Shown piece after piece: positions 42,189 to 50,667 of a DNA stretch of 64,000 nucleotides; the stretch's first letter is position 1; each line of letters opens with the position of its first letter. The DNA comes from Bog-756 sp963769765 (GTDB lineage Bacteria > Actinomycetota > Acidimicrobiia > Acidimicrobiales > RAAP-2). The notes beneath the pieces were generated by a model. The model worked only from the letters and a program-made list of their open reading frames with translations. It did not search any database and was not told the origin of the DNA. The translations under genes were made by a program, and so were the position numbers. Location of the stretch: positions 186,001 through 250,000 of the forward strand of contig CAVYNA010000002.1 in the NCBI GenBank assembly GCA_963769765.1. Reading direction: 5' to 3'.

Positions 42189-42471
42189 TCGCCCGCTCGA
42201 CAGTGCTCGGAAGCGCAATCACCAGAACGTACGTCTGAGGCCGGCTGCAGACGTCTGGAAGCCGAGAGCCCACCCGGTATTCCTGTGTGAGTTGCGGATG
42301 TCCGATGGACGGTCCAGGCACGGGGAAAGTGTTGACCATCGTCCAGGCGGTGGGCCTCGGCTCGCCCTTCCCGCCCTGGTCGGTGCCGGTGTCTATTGGA
42401 TCCGGTGAGCAGGCAGACTTCACCAGAATCCTATGGTCCAGTAGTCCTTGGCCAGGACCTGCCGGTGGGCC

Positions 42472-42547
42472 TGGTGGGCCGTGCGAGTCTCGATCTCGCC
42501 ACCTTGGGATTAAAAGTCCCCTGCTCTACCGGATGAGCTAACGGCCC
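42472..42547 (-). tRNA. tRNA-Lys (TTT)
   Basis: Acceptor stem GGGCCGT pairs with ACGGCCC, discriminator A, and CCA is encoded. The anticodon loop CTTTTAA gives anticodon TTT (42512-42514), with stem GGGGA/TCCCA. The T-loop is TCGAGAC-like. It borders the HipBA/MazEF patch. Confidence 0.96.
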
Positions 42548-42722
42548 GCCGAGAAAGCTATCGCCCTTCGGGCGACGGTGATCGGGTGCCGACTGCCGTG
42601 TCGCGCCGATCCCACTGCACCGACCGGGGCGGGCCCCGACCCCGGTTCGGACCTCACACGGCGGGACACGGCGAGCGTCGCGCGACGAGCTCGCGCCGGA
42701 TCGTCCGGCGCGTTGAACCCGC

Positions 42723-43757
42723 CTACGATCGACCCGGCGCGATCGCCACCGCCGAGGGCTGGTTCCCGACGGTGACCCTGCCGAGGACGGTGCCGGTCGC
42801 GAGGTCGACGTGGACCAGCGTGCCGTCACCTCCACACACCCATGCGGTCGACCCGACCGGCGAGAGTGCGATCGCCTCTGCCGTCGTCCCGATCGCGATG
42901 GGCTGACCGGGGCGGAGGGTCGCGAGCTCGATGGGTGTCACGGAGTCGCCGCCACTCACGTAGGCCGACCCCACGTTCGACAGACCGGCGATGCCGGTCG
43001 GATTGCCGGCGACCCCGATCGCCGGTTCCGGCGTCATCGTCGCGAGGTTGATCGGAGTGACCACGCTCGTCTGGAAGTCGGCGACCAGGGCGGTGGCACC
43101 GGACGGCGTCACGAAGACGGCGGAGGGCTCGGATCCGGCGAGGACCGGTGGCCGGGGCACGAGCGAGGGGACGGCGATCGGGGTCACGGCGGCGTCCTCG
43201 AAGTCGGCGACGAGCGCGAGGTCGCCGTGCGGCGAGAACGCGATGGCCACCGGTTGGCGCCCGACGGCGATGGGCCGACCGGCCACCATCGATGGCAACG
43301 ACACCGGCGTCACCGTGTTGTCCCCGAAGTTCGCGACGAGTGCGAGGGTTCCCGACGGCGAGATCGCGACGGCATCGGGCTCGAGGCCGACGGTGAGCTG
43401 GCGCGTCACGGTGCCCGACGCCACGTCGACCTCGGTCAGCTGGTCGACGCCCTTGTCGGCGACGAGCAGGGACTTCCCGTCGGGGGTCACGGCGAGCGCC
43501 GCGGGCAGCGTGCCGGTCGTGATCGGAGCGAGCGCCCGCGAGGTGCCGGTGTCCACGACCGCCACCGTCGTGCCGGGGTTGGCGACGCTCGCGCCGTTCG
43601 CCACGTACGCCGTGGCCGCGGTCGGTGAGGCGACCGCCGAACCCGATCCGCAGCCGGCGAGCCCCCAGGCGGTCCCCGCGACCAGCACGGCGGCCAGCAG
43701 CTGGGTCCGCGACCCGGCTGCTGGCAGCTTCAGTGCGCGGTGGGGTCGGGGCGGCAT
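42723..43757 (-). CDS. YncE-like beta-propeller lipoprotein
   Basis: About 344 residues. The signal AAVLVAGTAWGLAGCGSG ends in a lipobox (LAGC), so the protein is predicted to be lipid-anchored outside. Seven or so repeats of the type VGLEPDAVAISPSGTLALVANFGDNTVTPVSL follow, the YVTN/YncE beta-propeller. Such proteins bind DNA or surface ligands in other bacteria, or serve as adhesins; none is proven here. ATG 43757 is chosen; a GTG at 43775 is possible. It is preceded by a 12-bp tandem repeat. Confidence 0.85.
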   Translation of the reverse strand: MPPRPHRALKLPAAGSRTQLLAAVLVAGTAWGLAGCGSGSAVASPTAATAYVANGASVANPGTTVAVVDTGTSRALAPITTGTLPAALAVTPDGKSLLVADKGVDQLTEVDVASGTVTRQLTVGLEPDAVAISPSGTLALVANFGDNTVTPVSLPSMVAGRPIAVGRQPVAIAFSPHGDLALVADFEDAAVTPIAVPSLVPRPPVLAGSEPSAVFVTPSGATALVADFQTSVVTPINLATMTPEPAIGVAGNPTGIAGLSNVGSAYVSGGDSVTPIELATLRPGQPIAIGTTAEAIALSPVGSTAWVCGGDGTLVHVDLATGTVLGRVTVGNQPSAVAIAPGRS

Positions 43758-43780
43758 CGGGGAGATAGTACGCACTCGGC

Positions 43781-43828
43781 CGGCACAGACTCCGGCACAG
43801 ACTCCGGCACAGACTCCGGCACAGACTC
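43781..43828. repeat. 12-bp tandem repeat (CGGCACAGACTC), 4 copies
   Basis: Four perfect copies in the gap between the lipoprotein gene and the upstream aminotransferase gene, just before the lipoprotein start. Confidence 0.95.
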
Positions 43829-43902
43829 CGGCGCCGACGGGTCGGCAGCGTGAGCCCGCGGTGGCGGACGGCGGCGCGGGACGGCCGCGTCAGCCTGCCG
43901 CG

Positions 43903-45342
43903 TCAGCCCTTCGAGCAGGCTGCTCCAGGCTCGTCGGCTGCACCTCGCCACCCGGGCAGATCGGTCACCGGAAAGAAGTCACCGGTCGACGTGTCCTGCT
44001 CGTAAGGAACCGGTGGCGGCTTGCCACCGGCGAGCTCGGTCACCGCGCCGAGCAGCAGATCGACGTCTCCGAGCGACGTCCCGAGCCCGGCCGACGCACG
44101 CACCGCGCCGGGAATTCCGCGGTGATCGCCCCGCAGCAGCCCCGCTCGGTAGGCGTTGACTTCCGGCTCCCCGAGCCCGAGCAGCCGGATGACGTAGGGA
44201 TGGGCGCAGAAGCAGCCGTGGCGGACCGCGATCCCGAACTCGGCGCTCAGGCGTGCCGCGACGAGCGCGTGGTGCATCCCCTCGATGGTGAAGGCGGCAA
44301 CCGGCAAGGTCTCGGGACGGTCGTCGCCGGAGACCGACCCGTGGGGCCCGAGCAGGGTGACCCCGTCGATCTCACGGAGTCCGGCATGCATCGCCTCGGA
44401 CAGCACGAGCTCGTGCTCGCGGATGGGACCCCACCCGATCTGTCGGAGCTGGTCGATGGCCGCGTGCAACGCGATCGCGCCGAGCACGTTGGGCGAGCCG
44501 GCCTCCTCGCGGTCGGGAGGAGCGGTCCAGACCACCTCGTCGAGGTCGACCAGATCGACTGCGCCACCGCCGGCGAGGAAGGGATCGCCACTCTCGAAGA
44601 GTGCACGCGGTCCGACGAGCGCGCCGGACCCGAAGGGTGCGTAGAGCTTGTGGCCACTGAACGCCACGAAGTCCGCGGTGCGGGGCAGCGGCCGGTGCGG
44701 CGCCAGCTGGGCCGCGTCGACCACGACCGCGATGCTCCGTTCGTGGGCGGCCGCGATGATTGCGTCGATCGGGGGGAGCCAACCCGTCACGTTGGACGCG
44801 CCGGTGACGGCGAGCAGCGCGGGCCGGCGGGGCCCCGCGTCGAGGGCGCCGCACACATCGTCCACGGTGAACGTGCCCGCCGACGTGCACTCGACGTAGC
44901 GCCGCTCGGCAACCCGTCCCCAGGGGAGCAGGTTTGCGTGGTGCTCGACGACTGTCGTGACGACGACGTCGTCCGGCGCGAGACGGAGCCGGTAGACGAG
45001 ATGGTTGATCGCCTCCGTCGTATTGCGACAGAGGATGGCCACGTCGGTGCCGTCGGGATCCCGGCCGGCGAACTCGAGGATGGAGCGTCTCGCCTCCTCG
45101 TACGCGGTGGTCGAGCGTCGCGACCGGAAGCCGGCGCCGCGGTGGACGCTCGAGTACCAAGGGAGGAACGACTCGACGGCCGCTGCTGCGGCAGGGTGGG
45201 CCTGGGTCGACGCGGCCTGGTCGAGCTCGACCGCGAGGCGCTCGGTTCCGTCGACGCAGGGGACGAGCTGCCCCGCACCGACGAGGGTTGCGAGTGCGGC
45301 TCCGGCAGCTGCCGGTCGGGCGGCGGCGTCTTCGGTGGTCAC
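43903..45342 (-). CDS. Class V aminotransferase, cysteine desulfurase (SufS)-like
   Basis: 479 residues. The PLP lysine is in DFVAFSGHKLYAPFGSGALVG; ILCRNTTEAINHLVYRL, VVEHHANLLPWG and VVVDAAQLAPHRP are further fold motifs. RHGCFCAHPYVIRLLG carries cysteines where SufS/CsdA enzymes have their catalytic cysteine. No suf genes accompany it. The N-terminus has an extra 30 residues. It may be a dedicated sulfur donor or a selenocysteine-lyase-like enzyme; substrate not proven. Confidence 0.83.
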   Translation of the reverse strand: MTTEDAAARPAAAGAALATLVGAGQLVPCVDGTERLAVELDQAASTQAHPAAAAAVESFLPWYSSVHRGAGFRSRRSTTAYEEARRSILEFAGRDPDGTDVAILCRNTTEAINHLVYRLRLAPDDVVVTTVVEHHANLLPWGRVAERRYVECTSAGTFTVDDVCGALDAGPRRPALLAVTGASNVTGWLPPIDAIIAAAHERSIAVVVDAAQLAPHRPLPRTADFVAFSGHKLYAPFGSGALVGPRALFESGDPFLAGGGAVDLVDLDEVVWTAPPDREEAGSPNVLGAIALHAAIDQLRQIGWGPIREHELVLSEAMHAGLREIDGVTLLGPHGSVSGDDRPETLPVAAFTIEGMHHALVAARLSAEFGIAVRHGCFCAHPYVIRLLGLGEPEVNAYRAGLLRGDHRGIPGAVRASAGLGTSLGDVDLLLGAVTELAGGKPPPVPYEQDTSTGDFFPVTDLPGWRGAADEPGAACSKG

Positions 45343-45389
45343 GGGATCACCCTACGGTCCCCCACGGGTCCGGAGCTACGCTCGCGCCG

Positions 45390-45698
45390 ATGACGAGCAC
45401 CGCCGAGACCGACGGACGAACTTCTGAGACCGACCGACCCGCCGCCGGCACCGGCAGCCCCATCGGAGATGCAGACGGCCCCGCGGGCGCGTCGGAGCGC
45501 ACCGTCGACGAGGTGGAGCGCCTGCTCGACGCGGTCGACGCCGCACTCGTCCGCCTCGACGTCGGGACCTATGCGACCTGTTCGGCGTGCGGTGGCCCGA
45601 TCAGCGACTCGTACCACGGGGCCGACCCCACCGCGACGACGTGCGGGCGCTGCGAGGTCCCTCCCACCGATCAGTCGACCAGCCACCCGGTCGACTGA
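45390..45698 (+). CDS. DksA/TraR-type zinc-finger protein
   Basis: 102 residues. VDEVERLLDAVDAALVRLDVGTYATCSACGGPISDS followed by TTCGRCE supplies the four-cysteine zinc finger of the DksA/TraR family, after a short helical segment. It is shorter than DksA and lacks the long acidic coiled coil, so it need not bind RNA polymerase in the DksA manner. The stop lies in a perfect 13-bp hairpin that also faces sodN. Confidence 0.8.
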   Translation: MTSTAETDGRTSETDRPAAGTGSPIGDADGPAGASERTVDEVERLLDAVDAALVRLDVGTYATCSACGGPISDSYHGADPTATTCGRCEVPPTDQSTSHPVD

Positions 45699-45701
45699 TC
45701 G
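45668..45701. terminator. Perfect 13-bp inverted repeat at the end of the zinc-finger gene
   Basis: CGATCAGTCGACC pairs with GGTCGACTGATCG around AGCCACCC. It covers the last codons and the stop of the zinc-finger gene and lies 29 bp from the convergent sodN stop, so it probably terminates both. Confidence 0.7.
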
Positions 45702-45729
45702 CAACCGGGCCCCTGCCCGGGTGCGGTGG

Positions 45730-46146
45730 TTACTTCTTCGTCTCCCAGAAGATCGTGTCGATCTCGGCGATCTGGCCGAGGAGGCGGTCGGCGACGGCGA
45801 CGTCCCAGGTCTTCTTGGACTCGCCAGCGGACTTGGTCGCCTTCCAGAACAGGTCATGGAGCTGCGGGTGCTTCTCCAGGTGGTCGGGCTTGAAGTAGTC
45901 GGTCCACAGGACCCAGAGGTGGTGCTTGACCAGGTCGGCCCGCTCCTCCTTGATGAGGGTCGCGCGGATCTTGAACGACTCGTCGTCCGAGGCGTTCGCC
46001 TTCTCCATGGTGGCCTTGACCGACTCGGCTTCGATGCGGGCCTGCGCGGGGTCGTAGACGCCGCACGGGAGGTCGCAGTGGGCGTGGACGGGCCCGGGCG
46101 GGCTGAGCCGGTCGACGAGGACGAGCAGGTGGTCCGCGATTCGCAT
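45730..46146 (-). CDS. sodN: Nickel superoxide dismutase
   Basis: 138 residues. HCDLPCGVYDPAQARIEA is the nickel hook: His23, Cys24 and Cys28 bind nickel once the 22-residue leader (MRIADHLLVLVDRLSPPGPV then HA) is removed. The rest is the four-helix bundle (HHLWVLWTDYFKPDHLEKHPQLHDLFWKATKSAGESKK). The enzyme converts superoxide to O2 and H2O2 in the cytoplasm as a hexamer. The leader-cleaving protease is encoded divergently, 173 bp away. Nickel-dependent regulation is usual in actinobacteria, but no operator is evident here. Confidence 0.96.
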   Translation of the reverse strand: MRIADHLLVLVDRLSPPGPVHAHCDLPCGVYDPAQARIEAESVKATMEKANASDDESFKIRATLIKEERADLVKHHLWVLWTDYFKPDHLEKHPQLHDLFWKATKSAGESKKTWDVAVADRLLGQIAEIDTIFWETKK

Positions 46147-46319
46147 GGGCGGGGCTCCTTTGTGCAATTCGAGCGGTGGTCGCCGTCCACCCGGTCTCGC
46201 GTCCGGACGGCGGGTGGTACACACTCTGACGTGCTGCGGTTGGAGGCAACCTTACCCAGCTTCGGCCCTGGTCGGTTCGGGTGGGCCGGGGCGCTGACGC
46301 CGCGCGGACGGCCCGTGGC

Positions 46320-46766
46320 GTGACGGTGGGGCACCACCGCCTCCAGCGCCACGGTCTCGGCGTGTTCTGTGCCGGCCTCGGGCTCGGGCTCGGCGTCGCC
46401 ATCGTCCACCGATCGTTCCGACGGGTCGAGGTGAACGGGCGATCGATGGTCCCCGCACTCTTCCCCGGTGACCGCCTCCTCGTGCTCCGCGCACCGTTCG
46501 GATATCAGCCCTGGCCGCGACCGGGGACCGTCGTGGCGGTGCGGGACCCGCGGGACCCGACCCGCACCCTGGTCAAGCGGGTGTCGGCCGTCGACCGGTC
46601 GGCGGGGACCTTCGAGGTGCTCGGCGACGCACCCGCAAGCTCCGACAGCCGCGTCTTCGGACCCCTGTACCGCGCGTCGCTCGAGGGTCGCGCGCTCTAT
46701 CGATACGCCCCCGCCATGCGGAGCGGGCCCGTGCCGCGGCCCACCGAGTACCATCGGAGCCGATGA
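46320..46766 (+). CDS. sodX: Nickel-type SOD maturation protease (S26 signal peptidase-like)
   Basis: About 148 residues. A membrane-like segment (LGVFCAGLGLGLGVAIV) precedes VNGRSMVPALFPGDRLLV, with the catalytic serine, and DPTRTLVKRVSAVDRSAGTFEVLGD, with the catalytic lysine; both are standard S26 signal-peptidase motifs. Beside sodN this is the protease that removes the SodN leader. GTG 46320 is chosen; GTG 46281 would add 13 residues. The last codons overlap the start of rsiG by ATGA. Confidence 0.88.
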   Translation: MTVGHHRLQRHGLGVFCAGLGLGLGVAIVHRSFRRVEVNGRSMVPALFPGDRLLVLRAPFGYQPWPRPGTVVAVRDPRDPTRTLVKRVSAVDRSAGTFEVLGDAPASSDSRVFGPLYRASLEGRALYRYAPAMRSGPVPRPTEYHRSR

Positions 46767-47299
46767 CAAGCGGAGAGGACGACCTGAGCCGCCTGCTCAC
46801 CGGCACGTACCTCGACGGCATCGGCGAGCGTCCGCTGGAGGAGATCCGTGCCATGCGGGCCGAGTGCCAGCACGCGGAGGTCGAGCTGTCGTACCTCCGC
46901 CGCCTCGTGCAGGGCAGGCTCGACATCGTCCACGCCTACCTCGACCGTCCGGAAGGAGGTGCTCCCGACCTGGCCGCGCTCGTGGACAACCTGCCGGGCA
47001 TCCTCGCCGGTCCGGGCCGTCCGTCCGGTCCGGGTCACCTGCCGATGCTGCACACGCCGGACACCGAGGAGTCGGAGCTCACCGCCGAGCTCGACGCCAT
47101 CCTCGATGCTGAAGCCATCGGGACGCTCGGGGAACTGGATCCGGCCGCGCTCCGCGACGTCGCGACGGGACTCGAAGCACTCGAGCGACGGATCTCGATC
47201 GATCGGCGTGCCCTGCACGAGCGGATCGACGCGCTCCAGGCCGAGCTCGTCGAACGGCACAAGTCGGGCAGGGCGTCGGTCGACGGCCTGCTCACGTGA
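46763..47299 (+). CDS. rsiG: RsiG-like anti-sigma factor (c-di-GMP binding)
   Basis: 178 residues, mostly helical. EVELSYLRRLVQGRLD matches E-x3-S-x2-R-x3-Q-x3-D, the cyclic-di-GMP signature of Streptomyces RsiG, the anti-sigma factor of WhiG. A second helix reads ERRISIDRRALHERID, the same pattern with His for Gln. In Streptomyces, c-di-GMP-loaded RsiG sequesters WhiG and delays sporulation; no WhiG is in this window. It overlaps sodX, and an XRE regulator follows. Confidence 0.85.
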   Translation: MTSGEDDLSRLLTGTYLDGIGERPLEEIRAMRAECQHAEVELSYLRRLVQGRLDIVHAYLDRPEGGAPDLAALVDNLPGILAGPGRPSGPGHLPMLHTPDTEESELTAELDAILDAEAIGTLGELDPAALRDVATGLEALERRISIDRRALHERIDALQAELVERHKSGRASVDGLLT

Positions 47300-47365
47300 G
47301 TCCTTCGGGCTTCTCCGGCAGCGCCGGCCCGGCGACCTGGCGGCGATGAGTCCGGGAAACGGCCG

Positions 47366-47902
47366 ATGCCAGACGGAGCCGGACCGGTGAAGGAGCTTCC
47401 GGATCGCTTCAACGAGCTCGGGTCGTTCATCCGCGAGCAGCGCAACTCGGCGAGGCTCTCGCTGCGGCGGCTCTCGGAGCTCGCGGGCATCTCGAATCCG
47501 TACCTGAGCCAGATCGAGCGCGGACTGCGCCGACCCTCGGCCGAGATCCTCCAGCAGATCGCGAAGGCCCTGCGGATCTCCGCGGAAACGCTGTACGTCC
47601 AGGCCGGCATCCTCGAGAAGCCCGATGGCGACACCGATCTCTCCCGCTACATCTTCGCCGACCACCACCTGACCGAGGAGCAGCGCCAGGCGCTGTTGCG
47701 CATCTACCTCTCGTTTCGCCACGAGAACGACGACTTCGCCGAGGAGGACGCGCGGGGCGACGTCGGAGGCGCACCGTCGGCGTCATCGTCGACGGAGACT
47801 GCGCCGGGCCCGGGGGACGGGTCAGGCGCACGCGGGACCGACCGAGGCGTCGACCGGGGAAACTCCCCGGTCGGAGGCGCCTCGGTGGGCGCAGCCGGCT
47901 GA
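47366..47902 (+). CDS. XRE family transcriptional regulator
   Basis: 178 residues. FIREQRNSARLSLRRLSELAGISNPYLSQIERGLRRPSAEILQQIAKALRISAETLYVQAGIL is an XRE helix-turn-helix of the type conserved next to envelope genes in actinobacteria. The following helix (LTEEQRQALLRIYLSFRHEN) and a glycine/serine-rich disordered tail complete it. GTG 47387, ten bases after GGAG, is a plausible alternative start. It sits between rsiG and mshA. Confidence 0.87.
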   Translation: MPDGAGPVKELPDRFNELGSFIREQRNSARLSLRRLSELAGISNPYLSQIERGLRRPSAEILQQIAKALRISAETLYVQAGILEKPDGDTDLSRYIFADHHLTEEQRQALLRIYLSFRHENDDFAEEDARGDVGGAPSASSSTETAPGPGDGSGARGTDRGVDRGNSPVGGASVGAAG

Positions 47903-47932
47903 AGGGGGCCTCCCCATTAGGATCGCTCGCGC

Positions 47933-49195
47933 ATGAGGCGCCTGGCCGTCCTTTCGTTGCACACCTCCCCGCTTGCACAGCCCGGAACGGGCGACGGCGG
48001 CGGCATGAACGTCTACGTCCGCGAGCTCTCCTCGGCGCTCGCCCGCGCCGGCGTGGTCTGCGACGTCTACACGCGTGCCTGGTCGGCCGATCTTCCGACC
48101 TCGGTCGACATCGAGCCGGGGCTCCGGGTCCACCATGTCGCTGCGGGGCCACCGAGCCCGATGCCGAAGGAGTCCCTACCCGAGGTGATCGACGAGTTCG
48201 CCGACGGCGTCCTCAAGTCGATGGGCACCGCAATGGACCTCGGGGGGGACGAAGATCTGCCCTTCGACGCGGTGCACGCCAACTACTGGCTGAGCGGCGT
48301 CGCCGGGCACCTGATCAAGCACGAGATGAACCTGCCGCTGGTCTCGACGTTCCACACCCTCGACCGGGTGAAGGCCGAAGCCAGTCCTGAAGAGGTCGAG
48401 GCGGACGCGGCGCACCAGCGGGCCGAGGCGGAGGCGGCGGTCATTCGGTGCTCGGACACCATCCTCGCCTCGTGTTCGGTCGAGGCCGCCCAGCTCTCCG
48501 AGCTCTACGCGGCAGACCCCGCCCGCATCCGGATCGTCGCTCCCGGTGTCGACCACGCGTTCTTCGGTCCGGGCGACCGTCGTCAGGCGCGCCGGGCGCT
48601 CGGCATGCCGGATGACGGACCGCTCCTGCTCTTCGTGGGGCGGATCCAACCGCTGAAGGGACTTGGCGTGGCGGTCGAGACCCTCGCGGCGCTGCAGGCC
48701 GACCGCCCCGACGCACACCTCGCCGTCGTCGGCGGGCCGAGCGGGCCGCAGGGGGACGAGGAGGTCGCCCGCGTCCACGCGTTGGTGGAGACGCTCGGGC
48801 TCGCGGACCGGGTGCTCAACGTGCCGCCACGGCCCCACGAGCTTCTCTCGACCTACTACCGCGCCGCCGACGTCTGCCTGGTGCCGAGCCGGTCCGAGTC
48901 CTTCGGGTTGGTCGCGCTCGAAGCGGCCGCCTGCGGTGCGCCGGTGGTGGCCTCGGACGTCGGGGGGCTGCGGAGCCTCATCGACCACGGTCGCACCGGC
49001 TACCTCGTCGAAGACGCCTCCCCCGAGGCGTTCGCTGCGTGGGTCCGCCAGATCCTGGCCGAGCCGCTGCTCGCGGAGCGTCTCTCGACCGGTTCAGTGC
49101 TGCGGGCCCGGCGGTACACCTGGGCGAGAGCGGCACACCTGCTCCGCGAGATCTACGCCGATCTGACGGTCGGTCGCCTCGTCGAGTGCTCGTGA
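47933..49195 (+). CDS. mshA: D-inositol-3-phosphate glycosyltransferase MshA (mycothiol)
   Basis: A 420-residue GT4 enzyme. SLHTSPLAQPGTGDGGGMNVYVREL is the MshA start; HANYWLSGVAG, RIQPLKGL and SESFGLVALEAAACGAPVVASDVGGL (the E-x7-E nucleotide-sugar motif) are also conserved. It joins UDP-GlcNAc and inositol-3-phosphate in the first step of mycothiol synthesis. The order mshA-YbjN protein-proC resembles Mycobacterium. The stop overlaps the next gene by GTGA. Confidence 0.93.
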   Translation: MRRLAVLSLHTSPLAQPGTGDGGGMNVYVRELSSALARAGVVCDVYTRAWSADLPTSVDIEPGLRVHHVAAGPPSPMPKESLPEVIDEFADGVLKSMGTAMDLGGDEDLPFDAVHANYWLSGVAGHLIKHEMNLPLVSTFHTLDRVKAEASPEEVEADAAHQRAEAEAAVIRCSDTILASCSVEAAQLSELYAADPARIRIVAPGVDHAFFGPGDRRQARRALGMPDDGPLLLFVGRIQPLKGLGVAVETLAALQADRPDAHLAVVGGPSGPQGDEEVARVHALVETLGLADRVLNVPPRPHELLSTYYRAADVCLVPSRSESFGLVALEAAACGAPVVASDVGGLRSLIDHGRTGYLVEDASPEAFAAWVRQILAEPLLAERLSTGSVLRARRYTWARAAHLLREIYADLTVGRLVECS

Positions 49196-49710
49196 GCGGC
49201 GATCGCCGCGACATCCTTGCGAGCGACGACGATCGGGAACGTGTCTGTGCGCTCATCGACGAGTGGTCCATGCGAGAGCTCGCGAGCGACGGTGCGATGG
49301 TGGCGGTCGACCGACAGCCGGGCGGGGATCCGGTCACCGGGGCACCCCGTTGGTACCTGCGGATGCGTGGCGACGAGAAGGAGTTCGTGACCGTCTGGCT
49401 CACACTCCGCCAGCGGACGCTCCACCACGAGGCACAGTTCATGCCCGCTCCCGAGACGAACGTCGAGGCGACATGGGAGTACCTGCTGCGAAAGAACGCG
49501 GAGCTCGCGGGGGTCTCGTTCGCCCTCGGACCCGAGGATGCGGTCTACCTCGTCGGACGCATACCGATCGAGCGGATCGACGAGGACGAGCTCGACTGCA
49601 TCGTGGGCGCGGCGCTCGCGTACACGGACGAGTGCTTTCCGACTGCGATGACGCTCGGCTACGAGGGTCGGTACCGCCGTCCTGCCACTTCCCGTCCACC
49701 TTCGGGGTGA
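49192..49710 (+). CDS. YbjN domain protein
   Basis: About 172 residues. RERVCALIDEWSMRELASDGAMVAVDRQPGGDPVTGAPRWYLRMRGDEKEFVTVWLTLRQRTLHHEAQFMPAPETNVEATWEYLLRKNAELAGVSFALGPEDAVYLVGRIP is a YbjN-like, type III secretion-chaperone-like fold. The same family follows mshA in mycobacteria. GTG 49192 overlaps the mshA stop; GTG 49186 is an alternative. Role unknown; translational coupling suggests a link to mycothiol metabolism. Confidence 0.85.
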   Translation: MSGDRRDILASDDDRERVCALIDEWSMRELASDGAMVAVDRQPGGDPVTGAPRWYLRMRGDEKEFVTVWLTLRQRTLHHEAQFMPAPETNVEATWEYLLRKNAELAGVSFALGPEDAVYLVGRIPIERIDEDELDCIVGAALAYTDECFPTAMTLGYEGRYRRPATSRPPSG

Positions 49711-49791
49711 CGCCTCCGTCGCGGGAGCGTCCCGGAGAGGGGCGCCGGTAAGGGGAGGGCACCGCGTGCGCCACTGCTAGCGTGCCGCGGC

Positions 49792-50583
49792 ATGGCACCG
49801 AAGCTGGTGATCATCGGCGGAGGGAAGATGGGCGCTGCGCTCGTCTCCGGCTTGATCGGCTCGGGTTGGGCCGTTCCGGGGGAGATCGCGGTGAGCGAGC
49901 CGGATCCCGCCCAGCGCGATCGGCTCGTCGCGGCCAATCCGGGTCTGTCCGTCGTGGAGGGTCCGCTGTCCACTGCCGACGTGCTGCTCGCCGTCAAACC
50001 CGATGTCGCCGAGTCCGTGCTCCGGACATGGGCGGCGCTCGGGGTCGAACGTGTGCTCTCGATCGTGGCAGGGCTCTCGACGCAACGGCTCGAAGGCGTG
50101 CTCCCGTCGGGAGCGGTGGTCATCCGCGCGATGCCCAACACGCCCGCGCTCGTCGGGGCCGGCGTGGCGGGGATGGCGGGCGGCAACGCCGCGACGGCCG
50201 CGGACCTCGACTGGGCGGAGGGGATCCTCGGCGCGGTGGGCACGGTGGTTCGCCTGCCCGAGCGGCAGCTCGACGCGGTGACAGGGCTGTCGGGGTCGGG
50301 ACCGGCCTACGTCTTCCTCCTCGCGGAGGCCATGATCGAGGGCGGGGTCGCTGCCGGGCTGACCCGCGAGGTCAGCCGCGAGCTGGTGGTGGGGACGATT
50401 TCCGGCGCGGCCAGCATGCTGCGCGCCGGCGACGAGGACCCGGCAGCTCTGCGTGCCGCTGTGACCTCCCCGGGCGGGACGACCGCCGCCGCCGTCCGCA
50501 CCCTCGAGTTCAAGGCCGTCCGTTCCGCGTTCATCGAGGCGATCGCCGCGGCGACCGAGCGGTCGCGCCAGCTCGGGCGGTGA
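49792..50583 (+). CDS. proC: Pyrroline-5-carboxylate reductase
   Basis: 263 residues. LVIIGGGKMGAALVSGLIGSG is the NADPH Rossmann motif. VLLAVKPDVAESVL, RAMPNTPALVGAGV, GLSGSGPAYVFLLAEAM and VTSPGGTTAAAVRTLE are the proline-biosynthesis signatures. It catalyses the last step of proline synthesis in the cytoplasm. Length matches the family. It stands about 80 bp after the YbjN gene in the mshA-proC-hem layout. Confidence 0.96.
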   Translation: MAPKLVIIGGGKMGAALVSGLIGSGWAVPGEIAVSEPDPAQRDRLVAANPGLSVVEGPLSTADVLLAVKPDVAESVLRTWAALGVERVLSIVAGLSTQRLEGVLPSGAVVIRAMPNTPALVGAGVAGMAGGNAATAADLDWAEGILGAVGTVVRLPERQLDAVTGLSGSGPAYVFLLAEAMIEGGVAAGLTREVSRELVVGTISGAASMLRAGDEDPAALRAAVTSPGGTTAAAVRTLEFKAVRSAFIEAIAAATERSRQLGR

Positions 50584-50667
50584 GGACCGTGACGTTCCTT
50601 TCCGCCCCTCAGATGGCGACCAAGGGGCCGGCCGAGCGCTGAGGCTGCGATTCGAACGGAGGCCGGC

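Noticed and set aside
42189..42471. Possible small gene or attachment repeat between hipA and tRNA-Lys
   Set aside because: Short frames only, no ribosome-binding site or motif. I could not find a copy of the tRNA-Lys 3' end at the other side of the patch.
43781..43828. Possible CRISPR array
   Set aside because: The units are contiguous 12-mers without spacers, and no cas genes are present. It is a simple tandem repeat.
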